64,000 bases of DNA from Novosphingobium sediminis. Lineage in GTDB: Bacteria; Pseudomonadota; Alphaproteobacteria; Sphingomonadales; Sphingomonadaceae. Shown one piece after another: positions 1 to 8,388 of this stretch. Location of the stretch: contig NZ_BJYR01000009.1 in NCBI RefSeq assembly GCF_007991615.1, positions 62,001 to 126,000 of the forward strand, written 5' to 3'. Numbering within the stretch: the stretch's first letter is position 1; each line of letters starts with the position of its first letter. The translations under genes and the position numbers were made by a program. The notes below the pieces were generated by a model, which did not search any database, was not told the origin of the DNA, and saw nothing but the letters and a program-made list of their open reading frames with translations.

Positions 1-873
1 AACCCCGGACTTGAGCTCGATTGGCAGGCCGCTCCCGGCTTCTCGCTGCGTGCCGGTTATGCCGAATCGAACCGTGCGCCGACCCCGGCGGAACTCTCCT
101 GCGCCGATCCGGAAGCGCCTTGCAGCCTCGCCAACTTCTTCGTTGCCGATCCGCCGCTGCGGCAGGTCGTGGCGCGGACATGGGAACTAGGCGCTTCGGG
201 CAAGGGCAATGCGGGCGGCTGGCGAATCGAATGGCTCGCTTCGGCCTACCGCGCCGACAGCCGTGACGAGATCCGCCGTGTCGCCTCCGGGGTCCGTGGC
301 CGCGCCTATTTCCAGAACCTTGGCGATGCGCGGCGGCAGGGCATCGAACTGTCGCTGACTGCGCAGCGCGGCGGCCTCAGGGTGGCGGCGACCTATGCCT
401 TCACCGATGCCACCAATCGTTCGTCGGTACGGATCGCCAGCCCCGGAAATCCGGTGGCGGAGGCGGACGGCGCGATCCTTGTCCGTCCCGGTGACCGGCT
501 GCCGGGCGTGCCGCGCCACAGCGCCAATCTCAATCTGGACTATGCCGGGAAGGTCGGCACCTCGCGGCGCTTCACCGTCGGCGCTACGGTTTCCGCACGG
601 TCTGGGCAGGTGCTGCTCGGTGACGAATCGAACCGCGCTCCGCTGGTGCCGGGCTATATCCTGATCGACCTGCGCGCGGGTGTTGAACTGGTGCACGAGG
701 TCATGCTGTTCGGCGAAGTGCGCAATCTGCTGGACCGCCGCCATGCCACATTCGGGACGTTCGGCGAGATCGGATCGGTGCCTCTCGCCGAAGCGCCCGG
801 CGCATCATCACCGCGTTTTCTCGGTCCGGGCGCGCCGCGGCGCTGGACGATCGGAGTCCGGCGCGGGTTCTGA
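1..873 (+). CDS. TonB-dependent receptor, C-terminal part (cut by window start)
   Basis: The frame is open from base 1 and ends at a TGA at 871-873, so only the last 290 residues of an outer-membrane beta-barrel receptor are present. Visible barrel features are the alternating aromatic/polar strands, the family signature around residues 22-30 (SNRAPTPAE), a Cys-containing extracellular loop just after it, and a C-terminal strand ending in Arg-Arg-Gly-Phe; a terminal aromatic residue is what BamA recognises in outer-membrane proteins. The plug domain and signal peptide lie upstream of the window. Such receptors import siderophores, cobalamin or oligomers using TonB energy; the substrate cannot be told from this part. 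trmB follows 42 bp downstream on the same strand. Confidence 0.88.
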   Translation, partial: NPGLELDWQAAPGFSLRAGYAESNRAPTPAELSCADPEAPCSLANFFVADPPLRQVVARTWELGASGKGNAGGWRIEWLASAYRADSRDEIRRVASGVRGRAYFQNLGDARRQGIELSLTAQRGGLRVAATYAFTDATNRSSVRIASPGNPVAEADGAILVRPGDRLPGVPRHSANLNLDYAGKVGTSRRFTVGATVSARSGQVLLGDESNRAPLVPGYILIDLRAGVELVHEVMLFGEVRNLLDRRHATFGTFGEIGSVPLAEAPGASSPRFLGPGAPRRWTIGVRRGF

Positions 874-915
874 AACGTTGACCCGCTCCCGCCGCGCTGC
901 CAGAGGCGCCGCACC

Positions 916-1644
916 ATGACCGCACACAAGCCGGGCGATCCGCTCACCATCAACCGCCTCTATGGCCGCGCCAAGGGCAAGCCGCTGCGCGCTGGCCAGC
1001 AGGCGCTGATCGATACGCTGCTTCCGCAGATCGCGGTGCCTGATGAAGGGCCAGTCACGGCGGAGGCATTGTTTGGCAATGTTCGTCCGCTGCACTTCGA
1101 GATCGGCTTCGGCGGCGGCGAGCACATGGCGGGCCGCGCGGACATGCTGCCCGATCACGGCTTCATCGGCGCAGAACCGTTCCTCAACGGCGTGGCGCAG
1201 GCGCTGGTGCACATCGATGGCGGGCGCGGTTCCGACGGCAGCGCGACCGGCATGCCGATCCGCAACGTGCGCATCCACCACGGCGATGCGCTCGAAGTGC
1301 TCGCGCGCGTGCCGGATGGCGCGCTCTCGTTCGTCTACCTGCTCCATCCCGATCCTTGGCCCAAAGCACGCCATGCCAAGCGGCGGATGATGAACGACGG
1401 ACCGGTCGACCTCATCGCGCGCAAACTCAGGCCCGGCGGCGAGTTCCGTTTCGGCACCGATCATCCGATCTACTTGCGCCATGCGCTGATGGTCATGCGC
1501 CGCCACACCGATCAGTTCGAGTGGTTGGCAAAGCAGGCGGGAGACTTTCAGAAGCGCCCCGGTGGCTGGCCCGAGACCCGTTACGAGGCCAAGGCCCGCG
1601 CGCAGGGGCACGAGGTCTGGTACTTCCGTTACCGGCGCTGCTGA
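916..1644 (+). CDS. trmB: tRNA (guanine-N7-)-methyltransferase TrmB
   Basis: This 242-residue protein methylates guanosine 46 in the variable loop of tRNAs using S-adenosylmethionine. The class I SAM-binding motif is at residues 61-70 (FEIGFGGGEH), and the TrmB hallmark LHPDPWPKARHAKRR follows at about 143-157, where the Asp/Pro/Trp stretch forms the tRNA-binding and catalytic site. Length is normal for the family. It lies 42 bp after the receptor gene, without an obvious terminator, so it may be read through from it, but the two functions are unrelated. No anomalies are seen. Confidence 0.95.
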   Translation: MTAHKPGDPLTINRLYGRAKGKPLRAGQQALIDTLLPQIAVPDEGPVTAEALFGNVRPLHFEIGFGGGEHMAGRADMLPDHGFIGAEPFLNGVAQALVHIDGGRGSDGSATGMPIRNVRIHHGDALEVLARVPDGALSFVYLLHPDPWPKARHAKRRMMNDGPVDLIARKLRPGGEFRFGTDHPIYLRHALMVMRRHTDQFEWLAKQAGDFQKRPGGWPETRYEAKARAQGHEVWYFRYRRC

Positions 1645-1810
1645 CACCGCGAGGCCGGCCTTCGCGCCGTGCCTTGCGAAACATTCTTCGGGGCCGCCCG
1701 TCAGAAAGCGCATTAACCAATTAATCTCTTCCTAACCAAGCGGGTTTAACTTCAGCCTCAACGCCGGACAGCAAGGGATCGTCTGGCAAGGAAAGCGAAG
1801 CGAGGGGCTT

Positions 1811-2359
1811 ATGGCCACAACCCAGACAGCGCAGACCATTGTGACCGAGATGCGCGAGTTTGCCGGATTCACACCGTGCGAGCAGCGCTATATCCGGCGC
1901 AGTCTCGATATCGGCCTCGGCCGGCATGATGCGTTCCGCCGCTGGGCGCGCGGACCTGCGGAAGCGGCCTCGATTCGCACGCAATACGTCATGTATCAGG
2001 ATCTCAAGCTGCTCCGCAGCCTGCTGACGACCGACGTCGCGGGCGGTGAAGCCGCTGGTCTCGAAGACCTCGAAACCGTGATGGGTCCGCTGCTGCGGGT
2101 AACCACCTTCGATCTCTCGCAGGGCCGCATCGAATGCTTTTCGGCCTACCGCTTTCTCTATGAGCGTCTGCTCGGCGCCGAGGTGCGGCCTTGGCTTCCG
2201 GGTGCCTTCTGCGGCGCCGCAGCGCTCCCGCATATCCGTCCGGAACGCCGCAAGGAACTGCTGCAATCGATCAGCGAAGCCGCAGCGACGGCACCAGGCT
2301 GGTCGCTGCGTTCACCGCAATTCTTTCCGGAATACGTCGAGCTCGAAGAGGCGGCCTGA
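1811..2359 (+). CDS. Hypothetical protein, 182 aa
   Basis: I do not recognise this family. The protein is cytoplasmic-looking, with no signal peptide or membrane segment, mostly helical, with many Arg/Glu pairs and two Cys residues in isolated positions. The start is supported by a purine-rich ribosome-binding site (GAGGGG) just upstream of the ATG. It has its own upstream space of about 165 bp and ends just before a perfect inverted repeat that may stop transcription. Neighbours (trmB, a helicase on the other strand) give no functional clue. Confidence 0.7.
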   Translation: MATTQTAQTIVTEMREFAGFTPCEQRYIRRSLDIGLGRHDAFRRWARGPAEAASIRTQYVMYQDLKLLRSLLTTDVAGGEAAGLEDLETVMGPLLRVTTFDLSQGRIECFSAYRFLYERLLGAEVRPWLPGAFCGAAALPHIRPERRKELLQSISEAAATAPGWSLRSPQFFPEYVELEEAA

Positions 2360-2374
2360 GGCCCACCGACAATT

Positions 2375-2451
2375 CGTCATTGCGAGCGTAGCGAAGCAAT
2401 CCAGGGCGGCATTGCGCGGCTCTGGATTGCTTCGCTACGCTCGCAATGACG
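2375..2451. repeat. Perfect 30-bp inverted repeat (REP-like)
   Basis: Two exactly complementary 30-bp arms, 2375-2404 and 2422-2451, enclose a 17-bp loop in the gap between two convergent genes. The arm contains the core TCATTGCGAGCG and AAGCAATCCAG, which I associate with dispersed palindromes in sphingomonad genomes. There is no T-tract, so it is more like a REP/REPIN element than a classical terminator, though such a hairpin could protect 3' ends or block transcription from both sides. Confidence 0.8.
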
Positions 2452-2483
2452 ATCCCATGTGACGAGCAGCGGCCTGAGGGCCG

Positions 2484-4217
2484 TTACTTCGCCCGATCCG
2501 GCTTTGCCCGCCACGTGCCCTTGCGGTGCGGCTTCGGCGCCTCTGATCGGCCCGGCTGGCGATAGGGCTTTGGCGCATGGCCCGGCTTGCCTTCGCGGCG
2601 ATGACGGCGTGCGTCCTCGCGCGGGGCACCGTCCATCGGCAGGATCTCGAACTCGTCCGCTTCCTCGGCCGTGCGGCGCACCGCGTCCATGAAGCGCGCG
2701 GCGATGGCCGTGGGCACTTCGAACAGCGTTTCGCGCGCAGTGATGCGGATCGCGCCGATCTCGCTGCGGCTGACATGGCCGCGGCGGCAGAGCAGCGGCA
2801 GAACCCAGCGCGGATCGGCATTCTGATCGCGCCCGATGTTGAGCCGCATCCATGTGCTCTGTTCGAAGCCGGGACGCGGTTCGCGCGGCGGCGGCGGGCC
2901 GCCTGCATCGCCGCTCATCAGCTCTTCGGGTTCGGGCATGCGGGCGCGGTGGACCTGGACCAGCGCCATGGCGATATCTTCGGCGCTGCGTTCAGCGAGC
3001 AGGCGCTGGGCCAGCGCGCGGTCTTCGTCCGTGGCCTCGACCGGTGCGAGCAGCACCGACATCAGGCGGGTGCTGTCCGCCTCACGGATATCGGCGGCAG
3101 ATGGCACCGGCACCCAGCGCGCGGGAATGCGCGCGCCGCGCAGCATGGCTTCCACGCGCTTGCGGCGCGGATAGGGCACGATGAGCACCGCGGTGCCCTT
3201 CTTGCCCGCACGCCCGGTGCGGCCCGAACGGTGCTGCAGCGTTTCCGCATCGCGCGGAATCTCGACATGGACGACGAGGCTGAGCGAGGGCAGGTCGATC
3301 CCGCGCGCGGCGACATCGGTGGCGACGCAGACGCGGGCGCGGCGGTCGCGCAGCGCTTGCAGCGCGTGGTTGCGCTCGTTCTGGCTGTGCTCGCCCGACA
3401 GGGCGACGACGGCAAAACCGCGCTCGGTGAGGCTGGCGTGGAGGCGGCGGACATTGTCGCGCGTGGCGCAGAACAGCATCGCGGTTTCCGCCTCGTGGAA
3501 GCGGAGGAGGTTGACGACGGCGTGCTCGATATCGGCGGGGGCGACGGCCATCGCCTGATAGTCGATATCGCCGTGGCCGCGTTCTTCGGTGACGGTCGAG
3601 ATGCGCAGCGCGTTGTTCTGGTAGCGGCGGGCGAGCGCGACGATCGGCGCGGGCATGGTTGCCGAGAACAGCAGCGTGCGGCGTTCGTCGGGCGTCGCAT
3701 CGAGGATCGCCTCAAGGTCCTCGCGGAAGCCCATGTCGAGCATTTCGTCGGCTTCGTCGAGCACGGCGACACGCAAGGCGGAAAGCTGGAGCGCACCGCG
3801 TTCGACGTGATCGCGCAGGCGGCCCGGGGTGCCGACGACGATATGGGTGCCGTGCATCAGGGTGCGGCGTTCGCGCGAAGGGTCCATGCCGCCGACGCAG
3901 GTGGCGATGCGCGCACCGGTCTGTTCAAAGAGCCACATGAGTTCGCGGCTGACCTGCAGCGCGAGTTCGCGGGTGGGTGCAATCACCAGCGCGAGCGGGG
4001 CGCCGGCGGGGCCGAGCTTGTCTTCACCGGCGAGCAAGTCCGCGGCCATGGCGAGGCCGAAGGCGACGGTCTTGCCAGAGCCGGTCTGCGCCGAGACGAC
4101 GAGGTCGCGGCCATGGGCTTCGGCTTCAAGGACGGCGGCCTGCACCGGGGTAGGGGCGGCATAGCCACGGGCTGCCACGGCGGCGCCGAGGGCGGGGGGG
4201 AGCTGGGAAAAGGGCAT
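2484..4217 (-). CDS. DEAD-box ATP-dependent RNA helicase with DbpA-type RNA-binding domain
   Basis: A 577-residue helicase of the DeaD/DbpA type, which unwinds structured RNA during ribosome assembly or mRNA decay. Motifs in order: Q-motif region near residue 24, Walker A AQTGSGKT (43-50), PTRELA (81-86), DEAD (154-157) followed by EMLDMGF, SAT (185-187), and the HRSGRTGRAG motif VI in the second RecA domain. A DbpA RNA-binding domain follows in roughly residues 430-510 and a basic Arg/Lys-rich tail ends the protein. A second DEAD-box gene of RhlE type lies at 54.5 kb. It is transcribed divergently from the alkylsulfatase gene. Confidence 0.93.
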   Translation of the reverse strand: MPFSQLPPALGAAVAARGYAAPTPVQAAVLEAEAHGRDLVVSAQTGSGKTVAFGLAMAADLLAGEDKLGPAGAPLALVIAPTRELALQVSRELMWLFEQTGARIATCVGGMDPSRERRTLMHGTHIVVGTPGRLRDHVERGALQLSALRVAVLDEADEMLDMGFREDLEAILDATPDERRTLLFSATMPAPIVALARRYQNNALRISTVTEERGHGDIDYQAMAVAPADIEHAVVNLLRFHEAETAMLFCATRDNVRRLHASLTERGFAVVALSGEHSQNERNHALQALRDRRARVCVATDVAARGIDLPSLSLVVHVEIPRDAETLQHRSGRTGRAGKKGTAVLIVPYPRRKRVEAMLRGARIPARWVPVPSAADIREADSTRLMSVLLAPVEATDEDRALAQRLLAERSAEDIAMALVQVHRARMPEPEELMSGDAGGPPPPREPRPGFEQSTWMRLNIGRDQNADPRWVLPLLCRRGHVSRSEIGAIRITARETLFEVPTAIAARFMDAVRRTAEEADEFEILPMDGAPREDARRHRREGKPGHAPKPYRQPGRSEAPKPHRKGTWRAKPDRAK

Positions 4218-4421
4218 AGGACTTTCGGGGGAAGAATAGCTTGCCGAACTCGCGGTGGCGGCCGGAATCTGCCGCCTCCACGCCGGGAGAAGCGCGCCCC
4301 ATAGAACAATTCGAGCCGTTTGGCTTGTGTTCTTTGCAGGGGCCCCGATTTTGCACCCCTCTTGTCAGCCCGGGCGGGAGCGGACAAGCTGGCGCGATAA
4401 GAACGACAGGAGGGGATTGCA

Positions 4422-6410
4422 ATGGAATTGCGCGCTCGCATGATGCGGCTGGCTTTGGCGACGGCGGCGTTCTTGCCGGGACTGGCACTGGCCGCCCCGC
4501 CCGCATCTCCACCTGCCGACCCGGCGCTTTCTTCCAAGCCCGCAAGCGCGGCGACAGTGGCAGCGCAGCAGGCCGTGGCCGCCGCGCTGCCGCAGGAGGA
4601 CGGGCGCGATGCGGCCTTCGCCGCGCAGGGTTTTGTGGCGAGCGCCGCCGATCCGGTGATCCGCGATGCGGCGGGCCGGGCGGTGTGGAATGTCGCCGCC
4701 TATGATTGGGTAAAGGGCCCTGCGCCCGCCAGCGTGAACCCCTCGCTCTGGCGCGAAGTTGGGCTGCTCAAGCAGCACGGCCTGTTCGCGGTGGCGGACG
4801 GCGTGTGGCAGGTGCGCGGGTTTGACGTTTCGAACATGACCGTGATCCGTGGGGCAACCGGCTGGGTGCTGGTCGATCCGCTGACGACGAAGGAAACGGC
4901 CGCGGCTGCGCTGGCGCTCGTCAATGCGCAGCTTGGCGCGCGGCCGGTTTCGGCAGTGATCTACAGCCACAGCCATGCCGACCACTTCGGCGGCGTGCGC
5001 GGGGTGATTGCCGAAGCCGATGTGGCAGCGGGCAAGGTGCAGGTGCTCGCCCCGGCGCACTTCATCGAGGAATCGGCGAGCGAGAACATTCTGGCCGGCG
5101 CTGCGATGGGCCGGCGAGCGCAGTACCAGTTTGGCGGCGGCCTAGTGCCCGGCGCGCAAGGGCAGATGGGCAGCGGCATCGGGCTCGGCGTCTCCTCGGG
5201 CACGATCACGCTGATCGCGCCGACTGACACGATCGCGCGCACCGGAGATACGCGCGTGGTCGATGGCGTGCCGATGGAATTCCAGATCGTCTCAGGCAGC
5301 GAGGCGCCGAGCGAACTCAACGTCTATTTGCCGGGGCCGAAGGTGCTGCTCTCTGCCGAGATGAGCACCTGTTCGCTGCACAACATCCTCACCCCGCGCG
5401 GCGCCAAGGTACGCGATACGCGGGCCTGGGCGGGGTATCTCGATGAAGCGCTGCACCTTTATGGCGGGCGCAGTGATGCGGTGATTTCCAGCCACTGCTG
5501 GCCGCGCTTCGGGCAGGCCGAAGTGAGCCGGATGCTGGCGAGCCAGCGCGACAACTACCGCCTGCTGCACGATCAGACGCTGCGGTTGATGAACAAGGGC
5601 GAGACCCCGACGGAGATCGCCGAAGAGCTGGTGCAGCCGGCAGCCATCGCTGCGGACTGGTTCAACCACGGCTATTACGGCACCTACAGCCACAACGCGA
5701 AGGCGGTCTACCAGTTCTACCTCGGCTGGTACGATGCGGTGCCGGCCAACCTCAATCCGTGGCCGGCGGCGGAGCGTTCGAAGCGGCTCGTCGCGGCCAT
5801 CGGCGGTCCGGCCAAGGTGCTGGCGCAGGGCCGCGCGGCGATGAAGGCTGGCGATTACCGCTGGGCCTCCGAACTCCTCAGCGCGGCAGTCTTCGCCGAT
5901 CCGGCAAACAAGGCCGCGCGCGCCGCTCTGGCGGATAGCTACGAACAGCAGGGCTATCAGGCGGAAAGCGCGATCTGGCGCAACCAGTTCCTCGCCGCCG
6001 CGAACGAGCTGCGCAATGGACGCATTTCTTCCGCCACCTCAAGCCAGAGCCAGGACATGATCGCCGCCGTGCCGACGCAGCTCCTGCTCGATTCGGTTGC
6101 GACGCGGATCGATCCGGCCAAGCTGGCGGGGCGCAAGATGGCGATCAACCTCGTGATGCCCGAACGCGGCGAGACGGCGGGGGTGGAGCTCACCGGCACC
6201 GCAATGCTCGCGCGGATGGGCGCGGCCACTGGCGCAGCGGCGACGCTGACCGCCCCGCGCCGCCTGCTGTTGGGGCTGCTCTTCCTGAAGATGCCGCTGG
6301 CGCAACTGGAAGCCGCAGGGCTCAAGGTCGAAGGCGACCGGGCCGCCGTTGAAGCATGGCTGGCTGCGCTCGATGCGATGCCGGGGGCGTTCAATATCGC
6401 TGAACCGTGA
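4422..6410 (+). CDS. Secreted metallo-beta-lactamase-fold alkylsulfatase (SdsA1/BDS1-like)
   Basis: A 662-residue protein with a Sec signal peptide (positively charged start, hydrophobic stretch to about residue 25 ending in LALAAP). The di-zinc site motif HSHADH is at 183-188, followed by the alkylsulfatase core, a helical dimerisation domain (about 400-530) and a C-terminal SCP2-like substrate-binding domain. Members hydrolyse primary alkyl sulfates such as dodecyl sulfate to the alcohol plus sulfate in the periplasm. The start is backed by the strong ribosome-binding site GGAGGGG. A CTTGTC/GACAAG inverted repeat at 4361-4388 sits upstream and could be an operator. It is convergent with an acyl-CoA ligase that could handle the released chain after oxidation. 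Confidence 0.92.
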   Translation: MELRARMMRLALATAAFLPGLALAAPPASPPADPALSSKPASAATVAAQQAVAAALPQEDGRDAAFAAQGFVASAADPVIRDAAGRAVWNVAAYDWVKGPAPASVNPSLWREVGLLKQHGLFAVADGVWQVRGFDVSNMTVIRGATGWVLVDPLTTKETAAAALALVNAQLGARPVSAVIYSHSHADHFGGVRGVIAEADVAAGKVQVLAPAHFIEESASENILAGAAMGRRAQYQFGGGLVPGAQGQMGSGIGLGVSSGTITLIAPTDTIARTGDTRVVDGVPMEFQIVSGSEAPSELNVYLPGPKVLLSAEMSTCSLHNILTPRGAKVRDTRAWAGYLDEALHLYGGRSDAVISSHCWPRFGQAEVSRMLASQRDNYRLLHDQTLRLMNKGETPTEIAEELVQPAAIAADWFNHGYYGTYSHNAKAVYQFYLGWYDAVPANLNPWPAAERSKRLVAAIGGPAKVLAQGRAAMKAGDYRWASELLSAAVFADPANKAARAALADSYEQQGYQAESAIWRNQFLAAANELRNGRISSATSSQSQDMIAAVPTQLLLDSVATRIDPAKLAGRKMAINLVMPERGETAGVELTGTAMLARMGAATGAAATLTAPRRLLLGLLFLKMPLAQLEAAGLKVEGDRAAVEAWLAALDAMPGAFNIAEP

Positions 6411-6437
6411 GGGATTGAGAGCCCTCACGGCTGGGCC

Positions 6438-8279
6438 TCACCCCTTGTACAGCGCGTCGATCCTCGACCCGTAGCGTTCCTTGATCTTGTGGCGGCGGAT
6501 CTTCATCGAGGGGGTCATTTCCTCGTTGTCGATGGTGAAGGCTTCATCCGCCAGCGCAATCTGGCGGACCTTCTCGATCACCGAGAGGTCCTTGTTCACC
6601 CGGTCCACCGCGGCGCGGATGGTGGCGCGGAAGGCGGGGAGGTCTGCAAGCGCCGTCATGTCGTACTTCTCGCCCTGCGTGCGGGCCCATTCCATCGCCC
6701 ATTCGGGATCGGGGACGATCAGGCCGACGATGTAGGGCCGCTTGTCGCCCGATACCATCGCCTGTGCGATCTCCGGCTGGAGCGTCAGCATACCCTCGAT
6801 CCGCTGCGGTGAGACGTTGTCGCCCTTGTCGTTGACGATCATGTCCTTCTTGCGGTCGGTGATCTTGATGCGGCCCTTCTCGTCGAAATGGCCGATATCG
6901 CCGGTGTGAAGCCAGCCTGCCTGCGGCCCATCCTGCGGGATCGCGCGCCGGGTCTCGGCATCGTTCTGCCAGTAGCCGTGCATGACGAGTTCGCCGCGCA
7001 CGAGGATTTCGCCATCCTCCGCGATCTTCACTTCGACGCCGCGCATCGGCGGGCCGACGGTATCCATCGCAAGGCCGACTTTGGGGCGATTGCAGCTGAT
7101 GACCGGGCCGGATTCGGTCTGGCCGTAGCCTTGCAGCATGGTGAGGCCCATCGCATCGAAGAACAGGCCGACTTCGGGATTGAGCGGCGCCCCGCCAGAG
7201 ACCATCGCCTTCATCCGGCCGCCGAAGCGCTGGCGGATCTTGGGGCGAAGGGTGCGTTCGATGAAGAAATCCATCGGCGCGTCGGCGATCCGGCGCAGGA
7301 CTCCGGCGCCTTCGGCCTTGCGGGCGCTGATGGTGAGGGCGCGGGCCATCAGGTAGTTCGGCAGTTTGCCCTGCTTTTCGACCTGCTTCATGATCCGCGC
7401 GCGCAGCACTTCGAACAGCCGCGGGACGACGACCATCAGCGTGGGCCGCGTTTCCTCGATGTTGGAGGCGAGCTTCTCGAGGCCCTCGGCGTAATAGATC
7501 TGCGCGCCCATGCCGATGGGGAGGTACTGGCCGCCGGTATGTTCATAGGCGTGGCTGAGCGGCAGGAACGAAAGGAACGCCTCGGTTTCCTTGCCGCTTG
7601 CGTCCCAGCCGAAGTCTTCCGCGAGGATGTGCGCCGCGCCGTCGACGTTGCACAGGATCGCGCCGTGGTGTTGCAGCACGCCGCGCGGGGCGCCGCCGGT
7701 GCCGCTGGTGTAGATGATGCAGGCCGTCTCGTGCCGGCCGATGGCGGCAATGCGCGCGGCCACCGAAAGGCGCGCCGGCGCGGGATCGCCGCTCGTCATC
7801 GCGGACCAATCGTGGAAACCGATGCGTTCGGACTGCATGCGGCGCAGCGGTTCCATGCCGATTATGTGTTCGACCGGCGCGGCGCTGAGGCAGGCGGCGA
7901 GCAGCGGTTGGGCCAGCTTGGCATTGGACACGATGACCGCCCGCGCGCCCGAGTTTTCGAGCACGTGGAGATGGTCGCGTTCGGTATTGGTGACATAGGC
8001 GGGCACGGTGACCAGCCCTGCGGCCATGATCGCGAGATCCGCGATGCACCATTCCGGCCGGTTTTCCGAAACGAGAATGACGCGGTCGCCCGGATCGAGG
8101 CCAAGGCCGCGAAGCGATTCCGCCAGCAGGCAGACCTGATCCGCCGCTTCACGCCAGCTCAGCGATTGCCATGTGCCCCCGCGCTTGGCCCAGAGGAACG
8201 GACGATCACCGAAGAACTCGGCCCGATCGAGGAACATGGCGACGAGATTCGGATACGACGCGAAATCGGAAAGCTGCAC
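6438..8279 (-). CDS. Long-chain acyl-CoA synthetase (AMP-forming, FadD15-type)
   Basis: A 613-residue adenylate-forming enzyme that activates fatty acids to acyl-CoA through an acyl-AMP intermediate. The P-loop reads YTSGTGGAPRG (around residue 190), a variant of the usual TSGTTGxPKG with Gly and Arg in place of Thr and Lys. The YGQTESGP motif, the TGDIGHFDEKGRI motif and the hinge DRKKDMI follow in the expected order, and a lysine-rich end carries the C-terminal catalytic region. Length fits the long form (about 600 aa). It ends 28 bp from the convergent alkylsulfatase gene. Confidence 0.92.
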   Translation of the reverse strand: MQLSDFASYPNLVAMFLDRAEFFGDRPFLWAKRGGTWQSLSWREAADQVCLLAESLRGLGLDPGDRVILVSENRPEWCIADLAIMAAGLVTVPAYVTNTERDHLHVLENSGARAVIVSNAKLAQPLLAACLSAAPVEHIIGMEPLRRMQSERIGFHDWSAMTSGDPAPARLSVAARIAAIGRHETACIIYTSGTGGAPRGVLQHHGAILCNVDGAAHILAEDFGWDASGKETEAFLSFLPLSHAYEHTGGQYLPIGMGAQIYYAEGLEKLASNIEETRPTLMVVVPRLFEVLRARIMKQVEKQGKLPNYLMARALTISARKAEGAGVLRRIADAPMDFFIERTLRPKIRQRFGGRMKAMVSGGAPLNPEVGLFFDAMGLTMLQGYGQTESGPVISCNRPKVGLAMDTVGPPMRGVEVKIAEDGEILVRGELVMHGYWQNDAETRRAIPQDGPQAGWLHTGDIGHFDEKGRIKITDRKKDMIVNDKGDNVSPQRIEGMLTLQPEIAQAMVSGDKRPYIVGLIVPDPEWAMEWARTQGEKYDMTALADLPAFRATIRAAVDRVNKDLSVIEKVRQIALADEAFTIDNEEMTPSMKIRRHKIKERYGSRIDALYKG

Positions 8280-8388
8280 GGTGTGACGATCCCCTGGCCC
8301 AACGGTGCCCGCGCCCGCGGGCCTTCTTGTTTAGCCGGGAAACTAGGAGTGCCGTTGCGGAAGGGCAAGAAGCCCTGTGGATAGCGCC

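Noticed and set aside
2577..4304. A 575-codon plus-strand frame opposite the DEAD-box helicase
   Set aside because: It is an antisense shadow: the minus-strand frame contains all helicase motifs, whereas this one is rich in Ala/Arg/Gly/His without any domain. GC-rich codon use keeps such frames open.
8307..8332. A GCCCGCG/CGCGGGC hairpin followed by CTTCTTGTTT
   Set aside because: It would terminate plus-strand transcription, but both flanking genes are on the minus strand and no plus-strand transcript is evident; the loop is only two bases.
6888..8384. A 498-codon plus-strand frame opposite the acyl-CoA ligase
   Set aside because: Antisense shadow of a well-supported adenylating enzyme; no motif or credible composition.
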